This document shows, in pieces, positions 47,746 through 59,680 of a stretch of 64,000 bases of DNA. The stretch is from the NCBI GenBank assembly GCA_028532985.1, contig JANCIK010000003.1:630001-694000 (forward strand), given 5' to 3'. How positions within the stretch are numbered: the first letter of the stretch is position 1; each line of letters begins with the position of its first letter. Both the position numbers and the translations under genes were made by a program. The DNA is from Stropharia rugosoannulata. Taxonomy: Eukaryota > Basidiomycota > Agaricomycetes > Agaricales > Strophariaceae. A model generated the notes under the pieces. That model was not told the origin of the DNA and made no database searches. It worked only from the letters and a program-made list of their open reading frames with translations.

Positions 47746-48480
47746 TAAATATTGATACTACTATGACTTATGAATAAGATGCGAAGACTTCAAGCTTCAT
47801 GCATCGGAATGTTACCGTTACGCGATCCCACAAACGCGAAACGCGTGACTTACGCATGATCGGCGCCCGCACATGAGTCGCGGACCGGCATTAATCCGAA
47901 GCAAAGAGCCGCGGCCCGCCTCTACTCCCCACTCCCAACTAGGCGTCTTCAAGTGTTGGCCCAGGTCTTGTACATCACCAACTCTAACACAAGTTACATA
48001 CATTACAAGGCTACATCCAATTCAACCCCTTTATCAGTTCAACATGACTGAAGGTCAAAACCGCACGAGGGCTTCTCAAAAATTATAATCTAAGACACAT
48101 TAGCCATGCTCCTTGGATTTCGCTATGGGATCAATATGGGAGCATTGTTGAATTCTACGTACTTACTTCGAAGTATAAGAATCACCCTCATTAACCTCTT
48201 GCCATATGACCTTTGTATGACCTCATCTTGTGTCGCGAGTAAGTGCTGTTACAGACCTTTTTGTGTCATGCATTGACTCGTTTTTTAGCCGTCGTCAACG
48301 ATTTCACTATGAGTGCTTCTGGGACAGCGCATGACCATAAGAATCTGTTTATTCACAATGCAAATGACATCCTGAAAGCTGATAGAAGCTACTTTACGTG
48401 GCATCAACTGAAAACAGGAAGTATAAAGGTTTATGTGTTTTGGTTGCTACTCATTGAACCAGCTTCAACCGATAGCAAGC
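47746..48480. other. Intergenic between divergent ASK1 and secreted-protein genes
   Basis: 735 bp containing promoters for both. Short ORFs (for example 48243-48506) lack family resemblance. Confidence 0.5.
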
Positions 48481-51400
48481 ATGCAACTGCCCACGTGAGA
48501 TTCTAATCGTTTCTACTCTTTTACTTGACCTTAACTCTTCGACATTCAGGTCGCATTTGAAGAGCGTCCTTTTGGGTGTGTTAGCCTGTGCTTTATTCTG
48601 TTCTCGGTCTGCATCGGCAGCATCGAATACTCTGGGCTTAGCCGATGGCTTCCTATCTTTCAATACTTCGACGTTTGCTGTTCAGGTCGTCAAAGACTCA
48701 CAAACTTTGTATTCTCTAATCACTAGGAACGGCAACTCTTCCTTTGACTTTATCCCCACCGATCAAATGACGTTACGGCAGAATGATAGCAACTATCATC
48801 TTGGTGACATTACATACCGAGTTCGGAAAGTAGGATCTACAACATGGCTTAGTGGGGATAGTTCGAGCTCCCGGAAGCCTGTCACAGCATTGAAGCCTTC
48901 TGGTAAAGTCTTCGCCGCTGCAAATCTCGCACCTACACTACCCGAAGGAACTCTCTTGAACATCACAAGGCAATGGGTCCAAAACGAGGATCAACTTCAA
49001 CTTTTATTTTCCGTCCAGAATACCCAGACATTCGCCGTAGAAATAGGTGCTCTAGGTGCCCCTCTTGAGTTTAATAACGTTTGTAGTACCCTTAATCATC
49101 TATTCTGGCGTTTGCTAATTAAGCTTTACAGATCTTCACGGGGCGCACTGCAGCTCAGACTAACGAGCTGTGTAGCTTATTTGATCCATACATAGGCCAA
49201 GATGCCGGCTACGTCCAAGTAACCCCCTTGCTTGGGACACTTCCTCCCTTGGTAGTATTGCCAGTCGGAAAATCGCCTCTCGAGGGTTGGAGGTTCCTTC
49301 CGGAGTCTACCGTCAACCCACCGTACTATCAATCTCAGACTTTCGAGGCCCTCTACGAATGGCAATTCCATACCCTTGCCTACGCTCAAAACGAATGGGC
49401 CGACGTTACTCCATGGAATGAGCCTACGTCCGCTATTCTGAAACCTGGTGAAACCCACACTTACGGTCTCGAGTTCCGCCTGGCTCCTTCTATCCGTGAT
49501 ATCGAACAAACTGTTATATCTGCCAATCGTCCTGTCGCTGCAGGTGTTCCAGGATACGTCATCCCCGCCGACCAGACAGCCAAGCTGTTCCTCAATTATA
49601 AGTCCCCGGTTCAGTCCATTTCTGTGTCTCCTGCGGGAGCGCTCCATTGGGCCACTAATTCTGACGCCAAAACAACTTCATGGAAAGGTTACGACATAAC
49701 TCCGAAAGGATGGGGCAGGGTTCGTTTGTCTATCACATACGCGGACGGAACTCTTCAGACGGTCAATTACTACCTCACTCATGGCGCTACGAAAGCAATC
49801 AGCGACTTGGGTTCATTCTTGACGACTTCACAGTGGTTTAATTCCAAGTCTGACCCTTTCAGGAGGTCGCCTTCGGTTATCAGTTACGATCGTGAAGCAA
49901 ATGCCATTGTGATGGATGACCCCAGGGCTTGGATCCCAGGATTGAGCGACGAAGCAGGCGCTGGATCATGGCTGGCCGCTGCTATGAAACAATTCGCCCA
50001 ACCAAGTGCTGCTGAAGTCACGAAGATGGAGGAATATATCAACACAACATTGTGGGGCTCTGTTCAAAATATGGATGGTAAGCCGGTAAACTTCACTAAA
50101 TTCATCTCAGGCTGACAAATACTTCGATTCTCGCAGGTTCCGTCAAGAAGGTAAATTCCTCCTGCATCAAGCTAAAGCTAAATTATGGTTCGACTGATCG
50201 GTTCTGTTATATCAGGCGGTTTATTTCTATCAGCCTGCTCTTGTCCCCGACTACGACTATCCATCTTCCATCGACTGGACCAACTGGTGGTCCTGGAATC
50301 AAGCCGAGTCATTCGCAATTGACCGAGCGTACGACTACGTTCATGTAACTGCGGCGTATTGGGCACTCTACCGCGTCGCTCGCAATTACCCCGATCTCGT
50401 CAAGACACATACTTGGGAATGGTACCTCAACCAAGCAGTGCTCACAGTTTCAAGCATGACTAATGGACAAGTTGGTTATGCCACTGATGGACTTATGGGA
50501 GAGACTGTTCTTTTGTACCTCCTTACCGACCTCAAGCGCGAGGGTCTCACTGCCAATGCAACGCTTGTGGAAAGCCGAATGCAGATCCGGGCAACACTTT
50601 GGGCTGGTGAACGTTATCCGTGAGACTAATATTCCTTTGCATTGGAATTTTTGTAACATATTTCGCAGATTTGGATCGGAGATGGCATGGGACTCTACTG
50701 GCCAGGAGGGTGTATATGCATGGAGCAAGTTTTTCGGCAACAATGCCACAGCCGAAAATGCCTTAAACTCCATCCTCGCCTATCAACCTCTCATCGCACA
50801 CTGGGGATACAACGGGAATGCCAGACGATACTGGTAACTAACTGTTTCTTGAGTCCCTTATCATATCTTAATACGAGATGCCGTCACAGGGACTTCATAT
50901 ACGGAGGAAAGCTGATGCGCATTGAACGTCAATTGCACCATTATGGCAGTGGTTTGAACGCGCTTCCTCTGATTTCCGAGTACGAATCGTCTCCATCGGA
51001 CTTCTACCTTCTGCGCGTCGGCTTCGCTGGCCTCAGTGGACCATTATCAAACATCGATCAGGGAGGATTCGCATCTGCAGCATTCCACTCATTCGCTGAC
51101 ACTCTAAAATGGGACGGTTATTCAGGCGATTACGGCCCCAACTTCTCGGGCCACAGCATGGGTATGGCTACGTTCATCGTCGATCACCCTGACTTTGGAT
51201 GGCAGGCCTTTGGCGGAAATGTCATCTCAACTTCGCCCACTGTCAAAGTTCAGGTCCGGGACTCAATCCGCCGGCGCGTGTATGTCGCACCACTTGGGGC
51301 TATGTTGTCGTTGGACGCTGGTGCGTTTTCGGAGGTCGAATTTGACCCCAGCGCTAAGTCGGTTGTTGTCACGGTCCTTCCTGCCCCGGACGGCGCGCCT

Positions 51401-51559
51401 GATGCGGCTCCAGCGCCGAAGGGCCGTCTTGTTATCGAGCAGAAGGCAGTGATACCTGGTGTTGGCCCCTTGCAGGCGCCTCCAGCACTTGAGCAAGATG
51501 CCGGTGCCTTTGTTATACCCTTCGTCAATGGTCAGGGTCAGGTCAAATTCTTCGCGTAA
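48481..51559 (+). CDS. Secreted DUF5695-like protein, putative carbohydrate-active
   Basis: Exons 48481-48494, 48550-49078, 49132-50077, 50137-50150, 50216-50619, 50669-50833 and 50890-51559 join in phase to 913 aa. Exon 1 (14 nt) supplies MQLPT before a clear signal peptide (LKSVLLGVLACALFCSRSASA). The N-terminal half is beta-rich (SFDFIPTDQMTLRQ, GEGTLLNITRQW-like strands). The C-terminal half has aromatic helices (DWTNWWSWNQAES, AAYWALYRVARNYP, GLMGETVLLYLL) resembling an alpha/alpha toroid, with several N-glycosylation sites. The overall look matches fungal DUF5695 proteins of about 900 aa; the enzyme activity is not known to me. Downstream and convergent is a sugar transporter. Confidence 0.75.
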
Positions 51560-51640
51560 TACAAATCGTGTAGGACAATTTTTGTATTCTCGAGTATGTA
51601 AAATGAAAATATCAATCGTTCCTTGTAATCTTTAAGTTGC

Positions 51641-54325
51641 CTAGGCTTTCTCTTTCTCCTCGTGTATCCCTCGTTTGGCAAGGGCTTGCTCGTGGGCCTG
51701 ATCGCTGAGGTGAGGTTTCCAGCTGGAGGAATTCCAGGGCTTGACTCCTGCGCGGTACATTTCATCCACCTGTAAACTGTAAGCAGATAGTAGACATATT
51801 TTATGGATCTGAATACCTCTTCAAGTGATAACCCTCTTGTTTCTGGGATGAAGAAATATACGTATACGTAACCACATAATAGCACACCAAAGAATATGAG
51901 GAGAATTAAAGGGCCAATCCTGGCAGCAATTCTAGGTGCGAAGAAGGACAACAGGAAGTTCCATAACCTATATAAAAGTAAGGTACTCTCATTAAAAAAT
52001 GAAGTTGAGAAAAACAGAGAAGCATACGTACCAATTGGTGGCGCTACCTAATGCAATACACTTGGATCGGACACGTAGAGGAAATGATTCGCCTGAATAG
52101 TATTTTATCAGAGACAAGCTTGTATACGGGATTTGAAAAACTTTACCTAAGTACACCCATCTGTTTATTAGCATTGACATAAACGAGGCCATTTTTATCA
52201 GCGAGACGTAATTATGTGGCAATTAAATCAATCCTTACGGTGTCGGTCCCCAGAATAGGGAGTACGAGAACAGGTGAAGAACGGCGAATGCAATTATAGT
52301 ATCACCTAGACAACCCGTGAGTTTGAAGGTACTAGTGCTTATAGCCCGTACGCACCTCCTTGTTTATTTCGGGAAGTTATCATGTCCTTGGGTGTGTTAG
52401 GCTTTGCTAATGTCAAATGACCCACAACACCAGCCTAGAATTTGAGCCTTAACGTCTAATTAGTCCGCTTGAAGAATCCTCACTCACTATGAGGGAACAA
52501 GCAGCTTCGAGTAGAGCTCCAGTAAGTAGAGACTGTTGACGGATGGTTTGTTCATTACTCTTTGTGAGTAATATAACTGAACTGTGCTTACTTTGCGACG
52601 ACCCCAAGTCTCAATTAAACGCTGTATTAAAACAGTTTAGCTGAATCTAATAGTAATAATGGAAGAAACTAACCAATGCCGGTAATGTCCCGATAACAGA
52701 AACTCCGCCCAGAATGACTTGAATCACGTACGGACTCAACCTTTGTATTCTAGTTAGAACATGAGATTTCAAGCTCGAATTTTATCACTTACTGGGTACC
52801 AGCACTCTGGAAAAAGGTATCCCCATAGTAGTCTGGAAGAGATATATAGAGTGAGAAGCCTGTGTAAACTTACAGACTAAACAAAATGGCTTACAGTAGA
52901 AGTTTTGCCCATTCAGCTGCTGGATAAATTGAAGCATCATGCCGTTGATTGTCCGCTTGTAAAGAGAGTTGCGCGTTGAGAAACATTCGGCCCAGGTCGC
53001 TTTCCCTCCCTCGTTCTCGGCGTCAATAGCAAACTGGAGCTCATCGACCAGTTCGTCAACAAGGTCATCGTCTTCTGGTACACTATTAAGCGCTGCAATT
53101 ACTCCACGGGCCTGATCAGCTCTTCCAGTTCCTATAAGATGTCGGCTGCACATAATACAATAAATGTGTGCTTGAGATATTAGTTCGTACATGGGTACTT
53201 ACGGAGACTCAGGGAGGAAGAAAATGCCAGATAAAAGTATAAGGCCCCAAAGCATCTGTAGACCGACAGGAATCTTCCACGACGCCGAGCTGTTGATTGA
53301 ATGAGTTGCTAAATCCAATATATAGCTCAGGAAGATTCTGAAAATCGATGATGATTAACATCATGAAAAGTAAATCGTGCTTTCAATTTACCCGATGATG
53401 ATTTGAAGCTGGTACAGGACCAACATGGCTCCTCGCAAAGCCTTCGGAGCTGTTTCTCCATTGTACAGTCTATGTTCATCTAAGTATGAATCCTTTCAAA
53501 AATAATTTGCACCTACGGGACAATGGCTGTGGTGGTGGCGATGACATTCATTGTAAGCTGTCGGTTAATGATTAAAAGAGGAGGACATACCGGAAAGGGC
53601 ACCAACACCAAGTCCAGCGACAAATCTTCCAATAGTCAACTGTACTATGGAGAAAGTTGTTGCTGTTTGTATGACTACGCCAACTGTGAATATGCCAGAC
53701 CAAATCAAGATAGATCCCCTTCGCCCAAAACTATCAGAAGTAAACGCTTGAGCAAGGGCACCACTAAGGCATTTAATGAGTTTTAATGATTGGATTCTTC
53801 TGAGGACACCGGACTGCTTACACGAAAGTCCTGAATAGTTTTTATTGTTATATTTGCGTGAATAGCAAAAAGCAGGCAAAAAGAAGAGCATACCCTGCAG
53901 ACAACAAAGATGTGATAATTGACTGCCTTGAGCTTGATAGGAATGGTTGGCCATTTTCGCCAATTTGTCCAAATCGGCGGACAAAGTCGGGCATAATTAG
54001 GCATCCCTTGCAAAACCAATGTTAAACAGGAAAGAGCGAGAGAATTTATACTAAACATACTGAAATAACACCAATATCGTAACCGAACAAAAAGCCTAGG
54101 TTGACGGTTAAATCCTATCTGTGATTGTCAGTAAAATCCATTAGAAACCCATGATAAAAGTACTTACTTGGTCATTATATTTTGGCATGCAAAGACATCC
54201 TTACCACCTAGAGAAGGGGAAGTGTTAAGTTGAATTAATCGTACAAGAAGTTACATACCAAATGCTATGAAAAAGGCCAATTGAATGGCATAACGATTAG
54301 TCGGAACAGCTCGTTCTCCCTTCAT
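51641..54325 (-). CDS. MFS sugar transporter (hexose-type)
   Basis: Nineteen exons, from 54259-54325 down to 51641-51769, join in phase to 520 aa. The others are 54061-54095, 53894-54006, 53822-53830, 53591-53763, 53517-53526, 53392-53469, 53203-53337, 52895-53145, 52793-52832, 52674-52749, 52592-52621, 52488-52532, 52356-52434, 52239-52305, 52147-52160, 52032-52092 and 51817-51967. Signatures are FLFGYDIGVISG, FTSDSFGRRG, GRFVAGLGVGALS, PESPRHLIGTGR, QQLNGQNF, GRRK and PETRGLSLEEV. Twelve helices are expected. The family moves hexoses or polyols with protons across the plasma membrane. Intron 1 is long (162 nt). Exons of 9, 10 and 14 nt are needed to keep conserved residues. It is convergent with a secreted putative carbohydrate-active protein. 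Confidence 0.9.
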
Positions 54326-55585
54326 AGCAGAAAATATGAACCAGTTTGGGCGAGGGAACAGCTCGAGAAGCAGCGAGAAACATTGGGCCTAGTTTTTATT
54401 GGAGTACTTCCCCAAGCCGCATTGCAACGAAGAAGTTGAGAAGACTCAGAAAACCTGTCAGATGACCATGGAGAAGTGGCGTGTGTGAGGGGGACCGTCA
54501 GCTGTGCAATACCGGACCGCGGCAAGATAGGAACATGGGAATAAACATTGAATATTGGGAGGGTATCTTGAGAGATCTCCGGTATCTAACACCATTAGAG
54601 AGTTGAATGGACTGGTTTAAAATAGGATAAAGTGACAAAAGATACAGAAAGGAAATGTGGTGATATCATGCGAGGCTCACGGATGCATCACAAGCGAAAA
54701 AAAAGTAAAGCTGTAGGCGACTATTTCCCCGTATGATGATCGTGTCGGGTCATTGGATCCTGGGGGATGATGATATAATAGGCAAAGAAGCATATTGTCT
54801 TTCCAGGAAGCAAAAAGGTTTCTGATTAAGTATTCCTGTTGAACATTGATGTTTACATGGCCCAAGTTCGCAGTTCTCGAGTTCAAATGAGTCAATGCTG
54901 ACATGTCACAGTGCACGTGCAGTGACGTGTCGCGAACTGTTGAAACTTAGAATTGTGCATCATCATGTCAGTTCATGTGTATGTGCCAACGAACAGTACT
55001 CTACCTCTTCCACAACTGGAGATCCAAGGGCATATTGCAAAAAAGACGCGTTATCTGCCTTTTTGAACTTATAAAGGCTTTCCGTGGCTTCCCGACAAAT
55101 CAGCACGGCCCTGTCAAGATTGCTATCGATCAGGCTGCGGCAGACACGGCTGCTATTTGCAACTGCAAATATCACAACTGCGCTTACAGAACGTTTCTTG
55201 GGCAATTATTAGCACTCTAGATGGCCAACACTGTTGAAGAATTCTAACGGGCAACGTTAGTGACCACTTGACGTGAAACGAGCTCAAGGATGATTGGTTG
55301 GGTCCATTAACACTCACGGTTCATTTATAGAAAAAAGAGACCCGACAATTACCCATGCAGAATTACCCACCTTCCTCTTTTCGCAAGTCCGCCAACAGAC
55401 ATCGCTCGGTGAGGGTAGACTGGAGCTGACTGGAGTAGCTCGGCATACAACTTTTCAGAAACTTCATGTAATATATCAAAGGATAGTATTTTACTTCAAA
55501 TTCGATTGTCTGTATTGGGCAGTTAACGACGCTGATAGTGACCTTTCATGTCTATCAATAATACCCAGCACATATATCTGATCCT
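54326..55585. other. Intergenic, transporter promoter side
   Basis: 1.26 kb without a convincing gene. A minus-strand open frame at 54963-55205 lacks an ATG start. A GCACGTGC palindrome (E-box core) lies near 54915. Confidence 0.45.
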
Positions 55586-56907
55586 CTAATTTGCAGGAAC
55601 GTCTTCCACAGACTGGTAAAATTCTTTGATTAAGCGCTTTTGAGCCTCGCTACCTTTCTCTTCCTGCACAACACAGTGACAGTGAGAAGAGTGCTGTCCA
55701 CAGAAAAACATGACTTACAGGTCTGTCAGCAATAGCTCTTATGACAATGTACTTCCTTCCCGTAAGTATCTCTTCTGTAACGTCCCCGAAGTCTTTGTTC
55801 TTGGATGTTTTGCTGAAGACTTCATGGGAACCCGTCACAACACCTCCGGCTTCTTCGGCGATCACAATGCCCGCACATACATCCCATGGCCAACATCCAA
55901 TCTCCCTAGATTGACAAGGTTATTTCTAGTGTGCAATAGAATCGATACACAAGCCTTCACCAGTACATGTCCAGACCTCCTTGAGCGACAAGAGCGAAGT
56001 TTAGAGCCGCGCTCCCCACAGATCGGAGAGAATGAGCCATTTGTCCGCCTGCGATGCCTTGAGTAGGATTTCCGGCAAGACGGGAGAATGAGTCCGCCTT
56101 CGCTGTTATTGTGCCCAAAGTCCGGTCGGATCCCCATTCCACACCTATTGTTTAAGGTCAATTACCATGACACAAAAAATATCAGTCTTCTCACCGATGA
56201 GCGCCTGACTAAGAGAGGATAAAGGCTTTGGCTGTGACGACAGGGGGAGCCTCTGCGGTTCGGCATTAATTCCGCGCGTAAGGAAAGAGCCCTGTCCCTT
56301 GACTCCACTGTACTAATCAACAGACATAAGTGGAGTCGATTGCAATGGAAATATCGAAAGCTTACAAGGTGATCAAGGAATGGATTGTAGATCACGCCGA
56401 CCACAGGACGACGCTTGTATATCAAGCCAATGGAAATAGCGACGAAAGGGAACCCATGTACAAAATTGGTTGTGCCATCTATAGCCATGAATCAATAAAA
56501 TGCTAAGGATAGAACTCAATGCTATTTTACCAATGGGGTCAACACAAAATGTAGGCATATCGGTCAGCGGTGGACGAGTACCAGAGGAGTACGACTCTTC
56601 TCCTATGCTATTTTAACATTTATCAATTTAATGGAGCTCTTGTTGCGCAGCCAACTTACAAGGAGAAGGCAGGGAACTGGGCCTTCAACTCGGCTTGCAC
56701 CAGCTGTTCGACACGGACATCGTACTCGGTTACAAGATCGACGGAGTTTTTCTTCTCTCCGACGTTTGACTGAGCAGAGGCCGACTGAATGGCCGCGGAC
56801 CCTTCAAGGATCAAAGCTCCCGCTTTGCGCGCAAGGTTTGTCGTGAATACCAAGATGGCACGGAGATCGTTGGCTGATAGCTCTGGAACATTGGCCTCGT
56901 TAGACAT
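55586..56907 (-). CDS. Inositol monophosphatase family protein
   Basis: Exons 56660-56907, 56531-56607, 56366-56478, 56195-56312, 55961-56144, 55719-55905 and 55586-55663 give 334 aa. Metal-binding motifs are in order: [17 protein letters not shown] (EE), [15 protein letters not shown], and [17 protein letters not shown] near residue 240. The enzyme hydrolyses inositol monophosphates to inositol with Mg2+ (also seen as the qa-x gene in quinate clusters). The junction giving [11 protein letters not shown] (55906-55960) was chosen because it alone restores the conserved WD motif. Confidence 0.92.
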
Positions 56908-57168
56908 GGCAAAATATTCTAAGAGAGTTCCTGTGTGATGGTAGTCTATATCGATGAGGGTCTATGAGTTGGTCGCCAGTCAAGATGCTTATAAACATTT
57001 CATGGAGCGTCGCAGTGGTCTATCCCATTGGAGGGAATAGTAAGTGACCAGATAAGATTAAGGACATGTGCCAGATTTCCCACGACATGGACACGCGTCG
57101 AGCTAGTACGCAAGCTCGCCCAATATCCAAACCTATAGCAATTACTCCAACTTCTGCACCCTGTAATC
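56908..57168. promoter_or_regulatory. Bidirectional promoter of inositol monophosphatase and PUP2
   Basis: 261 bp separate the two outward start codons. I did not find a PACE-like proteasome element (GGTGGCAAA) by eye. Confidence 0.6.
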
Positions 57169-58212
57169 ATGTTTTTGACGCGTTCCGAGTACGGTGGGTA
57201 TACAGTCGCTCAGCCAATGTGAAAAGTGTCTAATACTTTCGGTAGATCGAGGTGTTAACACCTTCTCACCTGAAGGCCGTCTGTTCCAAGGTTCGCTCCT
57301 TTCGCTGATCATTCTTTGGAAGTCTTTCTGACGAAGCCTACAGTCGAGTATGCCATTGAGGCAATTAAAGTGAATAGTGCCCAATGTATACACTGCTGTT
57401 GTCTAAACTATCCGCTTAGCTCGGTTCTACGACTGTCGGTATCCGAACCCCAGAAGGTGTAGTCCTTGGCGTTGAAAAGCGTGTCCAGTCGCCGCTGCTC
57501 GAGTCAAACTCCATCGAGAAGATCATGGAAATCGATAGCCACCTTGGCTGCGCTATGTCGGGCCTGACCGCCGACGCACGAACGATGATTGACCACGCGC
57601 GAGTGACGGCCCAAAATCATGCATTCACCTACGACGAGAAGATCAAAGTCGAAAGTGTAACACAAGCTGTGTGCGATCTTGCGCTACGGTTCGGAGAGAG
57701 TGTGCATGATGAGGAGGCGATGATGAGCCGGCCATTCGGTGTTGCACTGCTGATTGCTGGAATTGACGAGCTGGGCCCTCAACTGTACCGCTGTCCATCC
57801 ATCTCGTTTAATCACGTTCGTTGACATGACTGTTCTCAGATACCATACCGACCCATCTGGCACGTTCGTGCGATACGAGGCCAAAGCCATTGGATCAGGA
57901 TCTGAGGCTGCCCAAACGGAACTGCAAGATAAATATCACAAAGTACGCACCGCCTTCCCGCATCCCATATCATATATTGATACCTCTGCTTCAGCAAATG
58001 ACACTTCGGGAAGCACAACTACTGACGCTAAGTGTTCTCAAGCAAGTCATGGAAGAAAAGCTCGACCAACACAATGTTCAACTGGCTCAGGTAGGGATAA
58101 TTCCAGTACTATATTTTCACATGTTCTTACTAGGTACCCGTAGGTGACGCCAGGAAAGGGATTCGAAATTTTGGACGAGACGCGACTGAAGGAGGTTATC
58201 GAAGCCATGTAA
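57169..58212 (+). CDS. PUP2: 20S proteasome subunit alpha-5
   Basis: Exons 57169-57193, 57246-57290, 57344-57369, 57420-57784, 57840-57942, 57995-58090 and 58144-58212 give 242 aa, the expected length. The alpha-type N-terminus ([20 protein letters not shown], then [16 protein letters not shown]) that gates the core particle is complete. [20 protein letters not shown] and [13 protein letters not shown] are diagnostic of alpha-5. It forms part of the outer rings of the 20S core. The acceptor of the last intron is ambiguous by a few residues (V-T-P chosen). Confidence 0.95.
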
Positions 58213-58424
58213 TTGTTGTATAGTGCCGGACCATTGTAATTTGCATCATCTCGTTTCACTCACTGTCCAAAATAAATACTGGGAAAGCCTATTAGAGATC
58301 CACAGGGGTGATAAAATATGCTGTACATTGAATTATGGCTCAACAAGTTCGAAAGTGTCTGATTAGCATTTATTTCAAGCTATACAGACAATCAGAAAAG
58401 TAGAAAACGCAGTGCAAATAAAGC

Positions 58425-58968
58425 TTACCTAGCAATACATTCTACCTCGACGAGCACATCCTTAGGCAAGCGGGCGACTTCCACGGCCGAACGCGCAGGC
58501 GTATGGTTACCGAAGAACTTGGCATAAACGCCGTTGACCGCGACAAAGTCGTCCATCGACTTCAGGAAAACCTGTCCCGGAAGCGTGTTCTTAAGCAAAC
58601 TACTCTATTTAGCGTGTAGTGACTGCGCACCGTAGTCTTTGCGACCTTGCCGAGTTCAGAGCCTCCGGCTTCCACGACGGCCTTGAGGTTCTTGAGGGCC
58701 TGCTCAGTCTGCTCGACGACGCCGCCGGACACGATTTGCATCGACGCAGGGTCGAGCGGGATACAGCCGGAACAGAAAAGGAGGTCGCCAGCCTTGATTG
58801 CCTGGGAGTACGGTCCGATGGCGGCGGGAGCCTCTGTAGCGTGTAGAGCGCAGAGATGGAAAATGGAGCAATGACAGTGAGCATAGGCCGTCTGTGTAGG
58901 CGGAGGAGTGACTAACGGGTGGTGGATACGGGGGTAAGCGATGCGTGAGTTGAGACGGTGGATGCCAT
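58425..58968 (-). CDS. RidA/YjgF/UK114 family enamine/imine deaminase
   Basis: Exons 58917-58968, 58631-58833 and 58425-58571 give 133 aa. The signature is complete: [45 protein letters not shown], and the catalytic arginine in [22 protein letters not shown]. RidA proteins destroy reactive 2-aminoacrylate and similar enamines made by PLP enzymes. The short Ser/Thr-rich N-terminus ([14 protein letters not shown]) could be a weak mitochondrial signal. Convergent with PUP2, leaving a 212-bp gap. Confidence 0.93.
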
Positions 58969-59680
58969 GATGGGAGTTGGAGCGAAGAATCGGCGGGGCG
59001 CGACGGAAGGGCGCGGGGGGTGCAGATGACGGGCCAATCGATATGCGTGTCTTGGCGTCATCTAAGTCCAGTGGGTGCGTGATCGAGGACTGTGCGTGTC
59101 GTGAGTGCGCAATTCCACGCACCTGGAAATAGGTGAGTACGGGTCAACTTTCGGTGAACGCCAGCACCGTTGCTTACGTCTTCGCACATATTATGCACAA
59201 ATAATATTCAATCCCGTAGGGTTAGTCATTCATGCAAGTTTATTTCAACTGTCTATTACAACAACATAACGGTAGGTAGCTAGGTAGATATACATACTGC
59301 TATGTGTGGGCGTCGTATTAGGTGGCATCTGGACGCAATTATAGTTGCCGGGTTATATGTACAGTAGGTATGTAACAATGCGAATTTGAATGTAGTAGTA
59401 AGCGCATAAGAACTCGAGGAACCATTGGTGAGATATCATCGGGCAGGGTGAAGGAGGTATCGCTGCGGCAAGGGAGTTATACAAGAGCATGCCTTACGGA
59501 AGCTGGACACAGTAGCCCACACGGGTAATTGTGAGACGCGATAGGTGTCGCTGTCGCAACTGATTGAATAGACAGTGATCGTTCAAAAACGACTTCATGT
59601 CGCCGAGGTGGCTAGGCTGGTCCAATTTTTTCTTTTCGAAAAGTTGGGAGATGGGTCAGAAGTGAATGTAGAAGCCTCGG
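58969..59680. other. Intergenic
   Basis: Promoter of the RidA gene on the left and 3' flank of the G-alpha gene on the right. No ORF or RNA gene is seen. Confidence 0.5.

Noticed and set aside
54096..54257. Extra exons (for example one encoding MPKYNDQ) inside the transporter's first intron
   Set aside because: The family passes directly from FFIAFG to FLFGYD, and the single 162-nt intron gives the correct phase. The extra residues would disrupt the first helix.
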